Positions 25,031 to 38,462 of a DNA stretch of 64,000 nucleotides are shown here, in pieces. The stretch comes from Onchocerca lupi. Taxonomy: Eukaryota; Nematoda; Chromadorea; Rhabditida; Onchocercidae. The notes beneath the pieces were generated by a model, which did not search any database, was not told where the DNA came from, and worked only from the letters and a program-made list of their open reading frames with translations. The first letter of the stretch is position 1. Each line of letters starts with the position of its first letter. The stretch covers positions 1 to 64,000 of the forward strand of contig JAOVVO010000116.1 of assembly GCA_028564675.1 (NCBI GenBank). The letters are read 5' to 3'. Position numbers and translations under genes: made by a program.

Positions 25031-28000
25031 TTGAGTTTTGTTTAGCAATATTCAAAAATTTTCAGAAAATTATATATTAAAGTCCTAAAAATGAGAAATA
25101 GAAATCGAAAAAGGTAAATCAAAATAGATGTCTATGTCTGAAAATGGACTGAATTGCTAGTTTTTGACAATACTATCGAGAAGTATAATCATCATTAACC
25201 GAAATCAAATTAATTTTAATGATCAAATTTCTTTCTTGGTTGAAAAGTTCCTCGCACTTGAATTGTATTTTATTTCCAAATAGAACTAATTTAAATCGAA
25301 CAAAGGAACAGTTAATGTTTATAATAAGTTTTGTGAAAATTATTGAATTACAATACTTAAATGAGAATTTTCCAAATATTAAATTTTGGAAATCTTATCA
25401 CCAAAAACATTCCGATGAGCAATTTCCGCACCATCTTCAATACTAACAAAAGGCTTACACAAGCTTAACAAACGTTAAAAGAACATAAATAAATATGAAA
25501 CTATTGAGGGAGGTTCTTTCTGTCATTTTTCTTCTGGATTTTTAGAAGATCATGAGAAAAAATTCTTCGAAAAATAAGTTTTAATTTTTCTCTTTTTTTT
25601 TTTTTTTTTTGATGAATCTAAGAAGTTCTAAGTGCTATCTGCCATATTACCGAGGTTTATAGCTTCATTTAAATTATTTTGTTTTTTTTTCCTTTCCTTT
25701 TTAAAAAAGAAAAATTTACACTTTAAGAAAAAGTGTACTGAGCAAGTGGATAATATGGAAGCAGGAAGTTCAATCATTTCTAATTACATTCTGATGAAGC
25801 AACTGTTTTTTTATATTTTGACAAATTGTATCTTCCAATTATTGATTATCTAAACATATGGAATTTTGAATTTCCAGTGGAAAAAAGCCTGTATTTCAAT
25901 GATCACAAGGTTAGCCTAATTACTGCATATCGCAAAATCATCGAATGACCTTTTCGATATCATAAAATAAAATTTCATATTTAACAAGATGAATTTTTAT
26001 ATTTATACGGTCTGTTTCATGGCGAATAGATAGATGGATTTCTGAATAATCTTGCTGATAATGTCTGCCCGCTCTTTCAGAAAATCATAAAATTGGTTGT
26101 CCGCTGTCATAATTTTAATCATTTTCGAAATGATATCATTATTAACTTTAATAATATGAATTTTGAAAATGATAATTGAATCTATATGAATCAGCACTTT
26201 TTTTTGGAGGAAAATAGTGCAAAAAAAGAGAAGAAAAGAAAAATACGAGAAAAATATTACAAGTTTGATAAGATTAAAATATTTCTTTTCTTTTTTTTTT
26301 GAAAAGTATTTCAGATTTCGATGAGATGAGACAGTAGAATCGGTACGGATTAATATCTTAGCTTGCATTTGTTTTCTTAAAGAAATATTTTAAAAGATAG
26401 GGAGAAAAAAAGATGAGCTTATAGCGAAGGGAAGGTAAATAGCAATCAAGATATGAATCAAATGAACTATTTGAACAATCAGAGTGGAAAATTTTTTCTT
26501 AATGGTTAAATTAAAAATTTCGAAATTTTAAATTCATTTTAAATTTAATTAAATATTTGATCGTAATATGAAAATAAATGAAAGATTGGATGGCATAAAT
26601 CATCAATCGTCAATCTAAGAAGCAAGCTGAAGAACTGCAAGGATCGTGAATAATTTTGTTGGAAATTGATTCATAACAATGCAAATATCTTTCCATTATC
26701 ACTAGAAGAGACATTGAGATAAGGATACTTGGGAAGTTGTGGCGAGACAATCTGATCAAATCAGACGACATACCTATCGTCAAAGATTCCGGCATGATAC
26801 TGTGGAAAAAAATGGCTGCAAAAGTAAACGGATGGATGATTTGAAGAAAGGAACACATTTCCTTTCTTCGTTCTTAGCTGTTCAGACTTTTCCTTCAACA
26901 ATGATTGGACCAAAAGGAAAAAAAGAAAAAGATGGAATAGTGTAATAGAATCTTTTATTCCAATTCCATTCTATTCTATTCCATTCCAAAATATCAATTT
27001 AAAGTGTGAATGGGAAAGCAAATACTTCGAATTTGATCTCACAATAATAATTTCAATTGAAAAAATATGCAATTTTCAGGATTGATAGATTTGGTAAATC
27101 ATTCAGGCTCTTTTTTTCTTCTCTCTCTCTCCTTCTCTCTCTCTGCTTTCTTCTTTCCTTTCTTCCCTTACATTATTTGTTCAATAAGTTCAAATAAAAT
27201 CAATATCATAACAATTTTATTTAGTTATTTGTGGTTTTATGTGATACTATATTTATTTTAATATTATTTCTCATCTATAATTCCAAAGATAATTGCTGTG
27301 AATTTTTGTATGATTTAAATATATTTTAAATATTAAAAAAAGAAGAAAAATTAATTCAATGATCGATGAATGGGAATATGTAGGAAAAGTTGAATATTAT
27401 GTGACAAGAGCGAAGAACAAAATTAATTTCTCGATACTGTTTGCCAATTAAATACCCATCCACTTATTACCCACTTATCATCATCATCATCAATAATTAT
27501 GAAATAATCATTACTACTTCAAATCATTACTTTAAATGAATGAATTTAAATGACAACTGCAATAATTTCAATTAATTCAACAGTGATAGACCGTAAGAAC
27601 GACGAATTGATCGCACAAGGTATAAATGTAGTACGAATAGAGCGGAATAATGCAAACAAAAATGTAAATTGCAAAAACAAAGAAAAAAAAAAAACGAAAA
27701 ACGAAAAAATGCTAATGTACCTAACAGTGAAAGAAGTTTAATTTGTCATTCAAACACTTCTGATATCATTGGAATGATTGAGTGGTGATGGCTATATTTG
27801 TAATATATTTAGAAATATAAGTTTTTAATCGGTCGAAATATTCTTTCGGCGAATGCACCGATCATCGAATCAAGAAATGCTCAATGAACTATACTAAAAT
27901 GTCATAATTAAAGGTAAGAAAAGTTTGCAATTGATAATTTTATAATGATTCTACAGTAATAATAAATTGCATTTGAAAAAATAAAGAATAAAAGAGACGC

Positions 28001-28192
28001 AGGAAGCGTACGTCGTGATGCATCACGTAACTGTGAAGTAAAGTCTTTTGATATTTCCCATAAATCCATAGATATTTATGGGAAAGAAATGAACGAAAGA
28101 ATAATTTGAAGTAGCGCAACTAGTCTGAAGTATGCTACTATTCTTATTGCAAATTAATCTATATCAATAGATATGAATTGAACCAATAAAGA

Positions 28193-28219
28193 GTTAATTA
28201 ATTAATTAATTAATTAATA
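28193..28219. repeat. TTAA tetranucleotide microsatellite
   Basis: A run of about six TTAA units lies about 160 bases downstream of the innexin distal exon on its transcribed strand. Confidence 0.85.
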
Positions 28220-28378
28220 TGCTGAAAGAAGATTTGTCAATTGATCGAACAAAAGAATCTTCTTGCATCAGTGCAGTACATTTCTCACCACTAATTAAGC
28301 AATAGATCGATTGTTAAAAGCAGTTTCAGAATCTTTACCTTCATCTTTTCAAAAGAAAAGAGAAAAAAAAAGACTAAC

Positions 28379-28573
28379 CACAGCCCATGAATTAGTGAAA
28401 CCTATTGGTGTCATACATTCCATGGGACGACCTTCATATATTTTCCAAACTATTATGGTACTTGCCGCTATCAGCAAATTTGAAGTTAGAAAGTAATGCA
28501 AACGATCGATATTATCTTCGCCACAGCTTAGGCTAATAATTTTTAACGATTTTAACAATCCTTCAATTGACAT
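28379..28573 (-). CDS. Alternative (distal) first exon of the innexin
   Basis: The exon encodes 65 residues from ATG 28573 to a good donor (GTTAGT). It contains DRLHYFLTSNLLIAASTI (TM1) and GRPMECM with Cys53, then FTNSWAV. It is homologous to the proximal first exon at 24113-23919: both are exactly 195 bases, both end in phase 0, both place the E1 cysteine at residue 53, and they share the DRLHY, GRP-x-ECM and SW landmarks. Spliced to exon 2 it would read NSWAV-YAENYCW, a normal innexin E1 loop. No other innexin exons lie between, so an alternative promoter of one gene is more likely than a separate gene. An orphaned duplicate exon cannot be excluded. Confidence 0.75.
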
Positions 28574-28585
28574 GCGAAACTGTTT

Positions 28586-28600
28586 ACTGAAAGATTATCG
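28586..28600 (-). other. Probable spliced-leader acceptor for the distal innexin exon
   Basis: ATAATCTTTCAG on the minus strand ends just before base 28586, leaving a 13-base leader before the ATG at 28573. Confidence 0.5.
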
Positions 28601-31600
28601 AGAATGGTCTTTTTTTTGATTTTATGAAAGAAAAACTTGGAATAATTATTGAAACTGGAACCTCTTGCATCAGTCTGAGGTTAACTGAGTAAAAAATCTT
28701 GAGGCTTATTTTGATCTTACTTTTGTTTTGTTTGTTATAGATGCTTAAGAAAGTTTGAAAAATTGTAGTAATAAACATATTAAATAAACAATGATAATTT
28801 TTAACAAGCATTTATAATACTGATAAAAACGAAGGTTCAGTATAAGTTTATCATATCACATAAAATTCTATCTAAAAACTTCAAACACGTAGTTTAAATT
28901 TCAAAAAAAAAAGGCAAAATCTTTTTCTTCCTTATGCAAAATATTTGAAAAATTTCAAAATGATAGAAAGGAAACATTATATATAGCTCATATATAATCA
29001 ATTTTATGACATTCGAAAATAAAAAGATTTAAAAAACAATGCCGACTACTAATTTAAAGACCAAATGAAAAATATTATCCAAAAAGATTCAAACGAAAAA
29101 TAAATCTGCCAAAAATGACACAAAAATATCTTGCGAATGTTTCGTTGACAACAATCACTAATTACAACAAACTAAACAAATTTGATTAAAATATTCAAAA
29201 TCATTGTAAATCCTATCATTTTTCCCAGATGATGATAAGACATCAACAACAAGAGCAACTACGATGAAAAGAAAAAACTAAATTCTGATAAGTAATTAGT
29301 TATGATAATCATTACTTATGATCTACTGATAATCTAATAACGATCTTTCCGCATGAAAAGATCAAATGAATTCAATAATTATTAGGAACAACTTCAGATT
29401 ATGGTAATGAAAATAATGTGTAAATATCAAATCGATCATTTATTTCCTGTTTCTCTCTTCTCTCCATACCTGTATTATTCTGTTCTCTACTGTTGTACTA
29501 TTTATAATTTTGCAAATTAAAGTTGCCGATCAATTCATTCATTGTTGTCGCTTCTTCCAATAAAATTTCATCGATTCATTTCAATTTTCTTTTTCTCACT
29601 TTAAAAGTCAAATTGACAAATTTTGAACACATTCATCAAATTTAATTGGCCGCGTAGTTATTGCATCAGCAGGTTCATATCATTTTTCCACTGATAAATT
29701 CTATTTTGAAATTTAACCATGAAAATGTTTTGAAATGTGCACGTGTAACGAGACATGTGTTTTCAAATCACTTTTTTTTTCTTTTTTAAATGACAACACA
29801 ATGACACTAATCATAAAAAACAGTCCCCTCCACTTCCATTCTTCTCAATTCCGTTTTATTTTCATTTTGCAAAAGATGCGATTTTCTATGATGCATTTCT
29901 TGAGTAGAAATCTTTGCTTTCATCTTTTTTTCCTTTGAAGATTTCTCGAAAAAGCCAACAATAATATTTTACAGTGCCTCAAAATAATGGCTTTTGAAGA
30001 AACATTTGCTGTACTCTAAATCCCAGATACCATAATTTTTGTATATGTATTTATTAAAGTATATACATGCATGTTTGTTCAGAAAAAAAAAACTGAAAAC
30101 TGTTGTCTGTTGTTGTCGTTTTTTTTTATTTTGATTTTTTCTTATTTTTTGAAAGCCAGAAAAAGTAACCATAATATTTTTTGAGTATAGGGATTTTGAA
30201 GGATTATTAAAAATGAAAATCAGCAAAAACCAAAAAAAAAGTTATTAGTAATTAATTAACTTCACTAATATAATTATTATAACAATCCATTCAAAGCATC
30301 TCATCATTCAGCCATACTAATTTTTGAAATATTGCTAAAATCTCTTTCGTCGTCATTAACTCTTGAACTAAGATAGCCTTTGAGCTAAGCTAAAGCCATA
30401 TAATTCACTGTCAAATTGTAGATGTGTAGAATCAGATGCAACGACGAATCAACTGTTTACGTATCACATATTTTGCTTATTACACATGATTGTATAAAAA
30501 GAAAAAAGAAAAAACTTCCAAGAAAAAAAAGAAATAGCTGATTAAAAACTTAAAAAAAGAAAAAAATCACTGATTAGAAATTTAAGTTAAAGTACAGCAA
30601 ATGAATAGTAGAAAACATATATAATGGATAAGCGAAGAGAAACTCTTGAAGATTTTGGAAATTTTCCAAAACAATCCTTCAGAAATACAGGGATGATATA
30701 AATTCCTTATCATAAAAATGCACCAAACAATCAATTCTTCTCTGGCTAATGTTAACCGATTCACTGCTATTCAAAACACGTATTACACAATCAGTAATAA
30801 TATTTCCAACAATCCATAGATAATAAATAACGTATTTGACGAAAACTCAAACAAAAGAAAGAAATAATTCTACTAAATGAATAGAAATGAACATATGCAG
30901 TTTAAAATAATCGCATCAAACAAAAAAAGAAAAAGGATTCTATTACAAAATTAAATTTTGATTAATCTGGAAATAGAAAATAAATATGTTTTCTGGAAAA
31001 TTAACCCAGACTTTGCTACTCCTATAGGCTGGTATGAGTTATTTTCTTTCTTTGGAGTAATTCAATCAATTCGGAATCTCAAGCATAATACTGACATCCT
31101 GAATTGATAAAAATTCAAAATATTTTCAAAGTCCACTCAAGTTCTAATTTATTCCATCCACTTAATAAAATTAATCAAAAAATACATTAAGCCGTTCTGT
31201 CATAAAACAATAAATGATTTTTCTAGAAACAAAAAGAAAGTAAAAATAAAATATTTCAAGATAAAAGAGGAAGGCAAAAAGACCCAAAACATTATATCCC
31301 ATAAACAGTATAAATGATGAAAAAAAGAGGAAGTTCTACTCACCTCATTCAATTAAAGTGAAGATCTCACAAATTTCATGAAGAGTTCAGCTAAACAGTT
31401 CTTAACTTCATGTCTACTAGAACGAACAATTATAATGCGATATGTTAAGAACGAAAGCTTCAATTCTATGCAAGCTTCAAAATTAGATATCAAACGACCC
31501 GATACAAAAACCAAATTTCAAAATCGATTATTCAGAAAAATCATGAATTTTTGATGAGGTTAGTTAAGATCTATTATACATTTTTTTTATTTTCAGCAAC

Positions 31601-31687
31601 TGTATAGAGCACTTTTGAAGTGAATGGCTGCACGAGACCAAAAATTTGGTTCAAATTCTCCTGTTCATTCTACTATTTTAGACTCGT
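28601..31687. other. Intergenic region between innexin and rme-1
   Basis: About 3 kb of AT-rich DNA with A tracts. It includes the innexin distal upstream region and the rme-1 3' UTR. No coding exon is supported. Confidence 0.55.
31586..31591 (-). terminator. Poly(A) signal of rme-1
   Basis: AATAAA on the minus strand about 100 bases after the rme-1 stop codon, a normal nematode 3' UTR distance. Confidence 0.55.
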
Positions 31688-33652
31688 TCAGGAATCTAAT
31701 GTAGGATAGATGGGATCTTCTTCACGTTTCGATGGCGGAATCAAATGCTTTGGGAGTTCAGCTGGTAATTCGTGTCCTGAAAATGAATACGAATTCTTGA
31801 ACACAGGACTAGATTTGCACAGAAAAAAACTAGACTAAAATTAGGAATTGCCAGAACAACCTCATTATTCCTATTTATTCTCCCATCATTAATTTCTTAA
31901 TTTTTAAATTCATAAATTAATTACTAATAAACTATCATTTTTATCTCCCACCAATTATGAAGCAATCGGCATTGCGGTACATATTCTGCTGACAAAGTGT
32001 ACATGAAACATAATTTTAACCTATAATACAATCCTGAAATTAAAAAACCTTCAAGTTTCAAATTAATTAAATAATTAGCAAGGGCAAATTCGTCACTGTC
32101 CAGCATTCCATCTTTGTCAACATCCGAGAGTTTCCATATTTTACCCAATATAGCATTTGGCAATTTCGATTTTACCATATGTTCCTTTGCTGCTCGACCT
32201 TAATAAAATATCATTCAATTAATGCAACAACCAATTCATTTTATGCAAATCCTGCAATTGAAACAGAGTAGATGAAAGTGATACAAGAAGCAATCAGCAT
32301 TTCAAATATATTAAAAATGCTTCACCATGTAACAATTAAAAATCTATTTTATGCACGTACTGAAGTGTTGATTTCTTCGTGATCAAAAAAAGAAATTAAA
32401 GCTAGGAAAAATCAAAATCACCTGTTATTTTGCCATCTATAGGATCCAAACTATCAAATATTTCATCCGCTTTGTATCTTTCTCGAGCAACTACCCAACC
32501 GGATTCATTAGCACCCTTATCGAAACCTTCTCCTTTACCAAAACCAAAAGGAGTTTCTGATTCAACAGCTTGATCAAAAGCGCCACCATGAACCTAAATA
32601 AAAAACGTTTCGCAGATGACCGAAATTTAAAAAAAAAAAAAAAAAAAAAGAAAAAAAAGAAAAAAAAACCAACAACTTAAAAAAACTAATAACTTGAAAA
32701 TGTAAGCAAAATAAATTATGCTACGGATTAGTTCTAAAAAATTGAAGCAAAACAAAAATCAACCTCTGTTTGATGAGGTTGAAGCAAACCATTGGTAATT
32801 GGAGCATTTTCTTCTTTTGGAATTTGAGCCATTAATCGAGCTAGAAATTTTCTACAGATACAAAACATTTATCAAAGAATCGGTTATATTGATATATGTA
32901 AGATTCACTTCATTAAAGCGTATGCTATATAGAAAATTTTCAATTCGTTACTGTGAATATTAAGAAATACGAATATAGAAAAGTAAGGTCCAGAAGTCTT
33001 TCGAACTATTTTATTCTCAACCAAGCATCGCACTGCATACCAATATCAGAAGCAAGCATTCCATCAACAACATCCAACAGTTTTGGTTTAATTGGATTGA
33101 ATTTGGTGAAATCATAATCCGGTAAATGTTCGCGCATTTTGTTGATATCTGGAAAATCGCCTGCCGAAATATTATGCTCCCGCTGAAACGAAGAAAATAA
33201 TCATATCACTTTGTATCTTAAAAGAATAAAACATTTTGCAATATTGAAGTCATGTCATGTATAAAGGAAGAAATTAGGCCTACCAAGAATAAAAATTGAG
33301 CTTAGATTTGAAAATCAGAAATTGATATTTAAAATGGCTGCAGCAAAAAGAAAAAACAAAACTTACTAAGATTCTACAAACTAGAAAGAATAAATAGCGT
33401 TATTAAGACTCCAATAAAAGATGAATGAACAACACACCTGCAATTGCTCGAATATTTTATCAAGATTTTGAATAAGCTCCTTCTTTTTTTTCTCCTTACC
33501 AATCATTGAAGGCATTTGTTTGCGTAATTCTGCTATGATAAATGCATGTACCTAAAAACAAATTAATCATCTGTTAATATCTTTGAAAATATTTAACAAA
33601 AACTATCTCTCATAAAAAACTGAATGAGTACTTCATCTTGAAAGAAAAAAAG

Positions 33653-33696
<44 letters not shown>

Positions 33697-36600
33697 AAAA
33701 AAAAGAAAGAAAAGAAAAACTAAACCTTAGCAAGTCTAGCCCGTTTGATAAGATCATTGAGTTTTCTTAATGCTGCATTCCTCGGTAAAGCTTGTAAATC
33801 GGAGAACAAATCATGTTGTTCATCTTGAAAAAGCCTTCGATTTATGTCATAATGCAAAGGATGGTCCCAGAATGTACCAATATATACTCGTGATACTTCT
33901 GGTGTTTTAAATACCTGTAAATCAAAAAAAAATGGCCGTTGAAAGTGAAAGGATAAAGGTTAACCATATCCTACAGACATTACAATTTGGAAAAACTAAT
34001 GCTTGTTTCATATTTGGTAAGACAGAGTAATTAAAACTGGAGGAAATCCAACCTTTCCCAAGGACCACATCAGTGCTCCGTAAACGCGCATTAACTGTTG
34101 ATGATCAACCATATCAGATTTGTTCAAAACAATTCTAATCTTGTCTTCGTTTCCTGAAATAACCCGTAATTTAAAAATATATTCCACTTTCTTCTTCCAT
34201 ATCCGAAAATCATTATTCTTCTCACAGATCCATATAATCTTATCCCATGATCAATAAAAATTATTTGTAATTACCGTATCTGATTGATAAGTGCAGTAAG
34301 TGCTAAAGAAATAAATAATAACAAAGTACTGAAATACAAATACCTGAGAGTGCTTCGATGCAACGTTTGAACTCATCCGAAATGTCCAACTTATGGGCAT
34401 CGAATAACAGAATAATCCGATCTACACGCTCTGCGAACCATTCCAGAACGCCCGTGAAGTCATATCCTCGATCAATCCTAAGAAAAATTTCCAGTTTTAT
34501 TTCCGTTTTTTCTCTCTTTTTTTTTTTTTTTGAAATACACTTACCAGTCACTTAGAAATATCTCGTAATATCATAAACTTGTCATCTTTTGTTATAAAAA
34601 TGTTAGGTAGCCAAAAAAATCTGAGTGTTTTGACTACAATAATATTTTATCCTACCACTTTTCTAAAAAAAAATTCGATTTGCAATTTCATGAATTAAAT
34701 TCGGAAATACTAGCGAACAGAATCATTCAAAAATATCAGCGAATAGAATTATTTGAAAATACTAGCGAATCCGCAAAAAATAGAATTATATTATAAGTTG
34801 ATGAGGAAATTTCGAAAATTCACTTCTAAGCTTCCCTAGATAACTGTTAAATTGCATATGAATTATTCAGCAAGTGGAATACACTATCATTAGTTAAACT
34901 ACTTATTTTCGTTTGGACAATTACATTTACATCATCACATGGATCCAAATGAAGTTTTAATCGATATCAACATAATAACAAAGGATAAATCTATTTCGCA
35001 ATGTCCTAAAAAAAGATAAGTCAGTTAAACTGATTTCTTGGCTTGCATAATATCATTATTCCACTCATGTAACGACAATAGCACAACTGATGCAAGCAAT
35101 TGATGGATGATGCAAAATTAGTATAATATAGTGAAGAAGTGAATGAAAAACTGTAATTTAAAAATTTCGAAAGAGCTATAATCTTATAACCCTGCTTATA
35201 TCAATAATGTCTGCTCCTTTAGTACTGAACGTACAGGTAAAGCAGCATTTCTACCGAATACATAACAACAGACTTTTACGGTACTGTTCTATTTAATTTA
35301 TCGTATTTTAAACTGTCAACGATTTTAACAACATTTTTGTTAGTATTTTTTCTATTAGCTTCGTATCATTACTGAGAGCATAATAAGAAGTTATGGACCA
35401 AACGCGCAGCACACCAGGTTATGAATTCTTATTAGATGATAAGTATTACGATTTATAATAGCACTTGTAATTTATGACTATGATGAATTTCTTAACACTA
35501 TATTGAATAATTGACTTTTTCCTCAAAAAAAAAAAAAAAGAAAAAAAAAGAAAAACAGTAAGAAACAATTAATGCAGGCAAAATTTTTTTTCAAAACCCT
35601 AAAAAATTGTTTTTATAACTTTTTATAATTTAAGAGGCTAAAAGCAAAAACAAAAACGGTGGAAAAATTCGCTACACTTTGTCCTGCAAAAACCGATTTC
35701 TTTAAAAACTATCAATCAGGACTAAATAATATATAAATATTCTTATCTTTGAATAACTACACTATCTGATATTTCTTGACTTCATATGCACGAAAATAGA
35801 TTTTGTCCTCACAAAATCTCACCCGATCATCTCATCAAGATATATAAAGTTCAAGAACTATATCAAAAATTACATTAAGTATTGCTATGAATATCATGAT
35901 ATTTATTTAATAAGTTTGTCCTAAAACAAGCAACATTCTAATAATTTGAATAACAAGACAAGCATGCCCTCATTTTGTATTTCTACATACAAAATCATTA
36001 GATGATTTTAGCCCAAAATATTGAAACAGTAAACAATATATACAACAAACATGCAAGAACAGAGATTTTCAAGTCACATTAATATCATTATCTTCACAAA
36101 TGCTATAGAAACAATTACAATAATCATACCTCTGCTTTTCTCCACTCAATATTCCAGGTGTATCCACAATGGTGACACTTTTCAGCACCTCATTATTTAG
36201 CGTTGAACATTGGAATCGATTGAGAAAAGCATTCCCGAATCTGAAAGAATAAGCAAAGTAACTTTTTATGAAATTTCAAAACTGCCAATTAAAAAAAACT
36301 TTTTTAGCTATTGAACGACTGGATGAAATTTACCAAATTGACTATTTGTAATCTAGTCCAATGTGCTAACCTCTAATTCGCAACAAAATGATGTAAATTT
36401 CAACAATAACGAAAAATTTTTTCTTACCGAAAGTAGACATTGAGTCAAACAGCTATCAAAGAAAGTCCGAACTCAAAGAATTAATCCTAAGTATTCAAAT
36501 AAAGGATGTTAATTAAAATCAAATATACCTGCTCAATGCCCTAAACTGCTTTTTAGAATCCACAACAAGCGCATTACCAGGGATAGAGCCAATATCTTCA

Positions 36601-38413
36601 CCCCACATTACAGCAATGAATCGATCAGTAGTTGGTTCTGGTCCTATCCTGATTCCCGGGAAATCTTCTTCCAGTAAGTATCGAATAAATGTTGTTTTTC
36701 CTGTTGAATATTGTCCTACTAGAAGTATCATTGGTTTGGCATCAAAATCGGGATCATCTGAAGCAAAGAAATGCAAGAATGTCATTTTAGAATTTGAAAA
36801 TAATTGAAAATTCTATTACATGTTTATAACAGCAGTAAATTATGGCAAAAAAAAAAAAAAAAATCAAGATGATAAATGAAAATCCTTACTAAGATAAGTG
36901 AAACGATTAATTCTATCATCTCTTCCAATTCTATAGAAAAAAAAGTTGTATGCATTACATATATATATATATATAATATATAAATATTCATTCATTTTTT
37001 CCCTTTTCCACTTTCTATCTTCTGATATTCTTTCTGCTCCTAAAGTCTTCGCTACTGGCTAAGTTAATAAATACATCACCATAGCAAGAAACTTTAATTA
37101 AAATCATGGAACTTAAAGCAAAATCAAGAAAAAAAAAAAACCAACTTTAACAATAAACACACTTACCAAGTGCTGGTGAATGAAAATCATGGAATTTATA
37201 AAATTCTTCCAATGGTAACAATTTTTGCTTGTAAATCTTTCGTAAACCATCACTGACAGTTTCGAGAACCTGTTTGAGATGTTTGTTAAACTTAGGTCGC
37301 ATGGTACTAGCAGTAACAGTATTATTAGTACTAGATATATTAAAAATTGGCATCTGATAGTATAAACTGTATATTGCAGCAATATCTCGCTTCTCACTCA
37401 AAAGTAAATATTTTCACTTGGAGAGGAGAGGAAAAGGGTTGAATTCGATAATCCAAAAATGGCTGTACAGCTCTGGACCTGTTCCTCTGTTCTTTCACAT
37501 GCTGTTTCCCCTCCTCTTCATCCTTCTTGTCATTTCAAACAAGTTTAGATGGACGACGATCAATTTTTTTCGCGTATCAGAAAATTATAATGTTGCAGCT
37601 GTGCATTAATTTGTGAATATTATTGATAAGAAATTCACACTGACATACATCTGCCACGGATTTTTTGTTTCTCGATGTGATATTTTTTGCTTCTATCCCG
37701 TTACTTTATCATGCGAAAATTCCCATCAGATTACAAAAATTAATGAATTCAATATGCATATTTTTTAGAACAATTTTATATTCTACTATGTTCTGACGTT
37801 TCACTTGAAGTATTCTAAGTACACAACAAGAGCAATGGAAGAAAAAACAATAAAATTGGTGTATATTAAGGAAAACTTATAGAGAGGAATGAAATAATAC
37901 ACTTGTCAATCAAATAAAACTAAAAATGGAGCACGAGAAATAGCGGGGAAAGGATGAAACATTGTCACAAGTACAAATGCAAATTAAGATATTCTAAGGT
38001 AAATGTCTTATTGAAAAGTTTTCATTTCCATAAAACATATACTACAATGAATCGAAATAGGAAATAAAAAATGAGCCCGTCTTTAGTATTATTTCCATTC
38101 TTTTTGACATTATACTGATTGAAAGTGTAAGAGAATCCCTTCCATAATAAATTCGTAAAATTAGAAAAATAGCAAGATAGACAAAAGGATTTATACAATA
38201 CTCAGACAATATTAAATAATTATAAAAACAACAACTTCTATACTAATAAAATTAGAAGAAACAATAATACTTTCCTTCTTAAAAAATCTTACCTATCTTA
38301 CTCTAAGGATCGTAGAAAAATGATGAGTAAATATGAGAAAAAAGATTTAAACAATCAAAGCTAACCTGTTGTTGCTTCTTTTTCGACGAATCACCACCAA
38401 GCCACGAAAACAT
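31688..38413 (-). CDS. rme-1: RME-1 / EHD family endocytic-recycling ATPase
   Basis: Dynamin-like membrane-remodelling protein of recycling endosomes. Thirteen exons in phase: 38413-38366, 37269-37167, 36757-36529, 36240-36130, 34477-34344, 34153-34053, 33914-33726, 33551-33438, 33182-33041, 32840-32764, 32593-32422, 32198-32049 and 31776-31688 (TGA), giving 552 residues. The start reads MFSWLGGDSSKKKQQQ, followed by VLETVSDGLRKIYKQKLLPL. P-loop GQYSTGKT is at about 65-72, switch DTPGILSGEK, and the NKSD motif is in LNKSDMVDHQQ. The middle carries LPRNAALRKLNDLIKRARLAK and a basic KEKKKKE patch. The C-terminal EH domain spans about 455-530 with KIWKLSDVDKDGMLDSDEF (EF-hand loop) and ends ELPKHLIPPSKREEDPIYPT. 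Architecture and length match EHD1/RME-1. The largest intron is 34478-36129. Confidence 0.96.
33645..33712. repeat. Long adenine tract in an rme-1 intron
   Basis: An almost pure A run of about 65 bases interrupted by single G bases lies in the intron before the exon at 33551. On the transcribed strand it is a poly-T tract. Confidence 0.9.
36958..36985. repeat. AT dinucleotide microsatellite in an rme-1 intron
   Basis: ATATATATATATATATA followed by ATATATAAATATT in the intron between the exons at 37167 and 36757. Confidence 0.85.
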
Positions 38414-38447
38414 TTTCCGTGGTCGAATGTGCCTTGCTAATGCACTA

Positions 38448-38462
38448 CCTGCAAAATAATAT
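38448..38462 (-). other. Probable spliced-leader acceptor for rme-1
   Basis: ATTATTTTGCAG on the minus strand ends just before base 38448, leaving a 35-base leader before ATG 38413. No matching upstream exon was found. Confidence 0.5.

Larger units (their letters stand above)
24114..28378. other. Long first intron of the innexin distal isoform
   Basis: No further innexin exon is visible on either strand, which supports joining the distal first exon to exon 2 at 23580. The region holds A/T tracts, a degenerate tandem repeat (about 24813-25030, see entry), a CT-rich tract (27119-27148) and a TTAA array (28193-28219). Confidence 0.5.

Noticed and set aside
37147..37401. 84-residue minus frame starting at 37401, read as MSEKRD
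   Set aside because: The start is TTG, not ATG. Only the part from 37269 is supported as rme-1 exon 2, with ATG 37302 as a possible alternative start.
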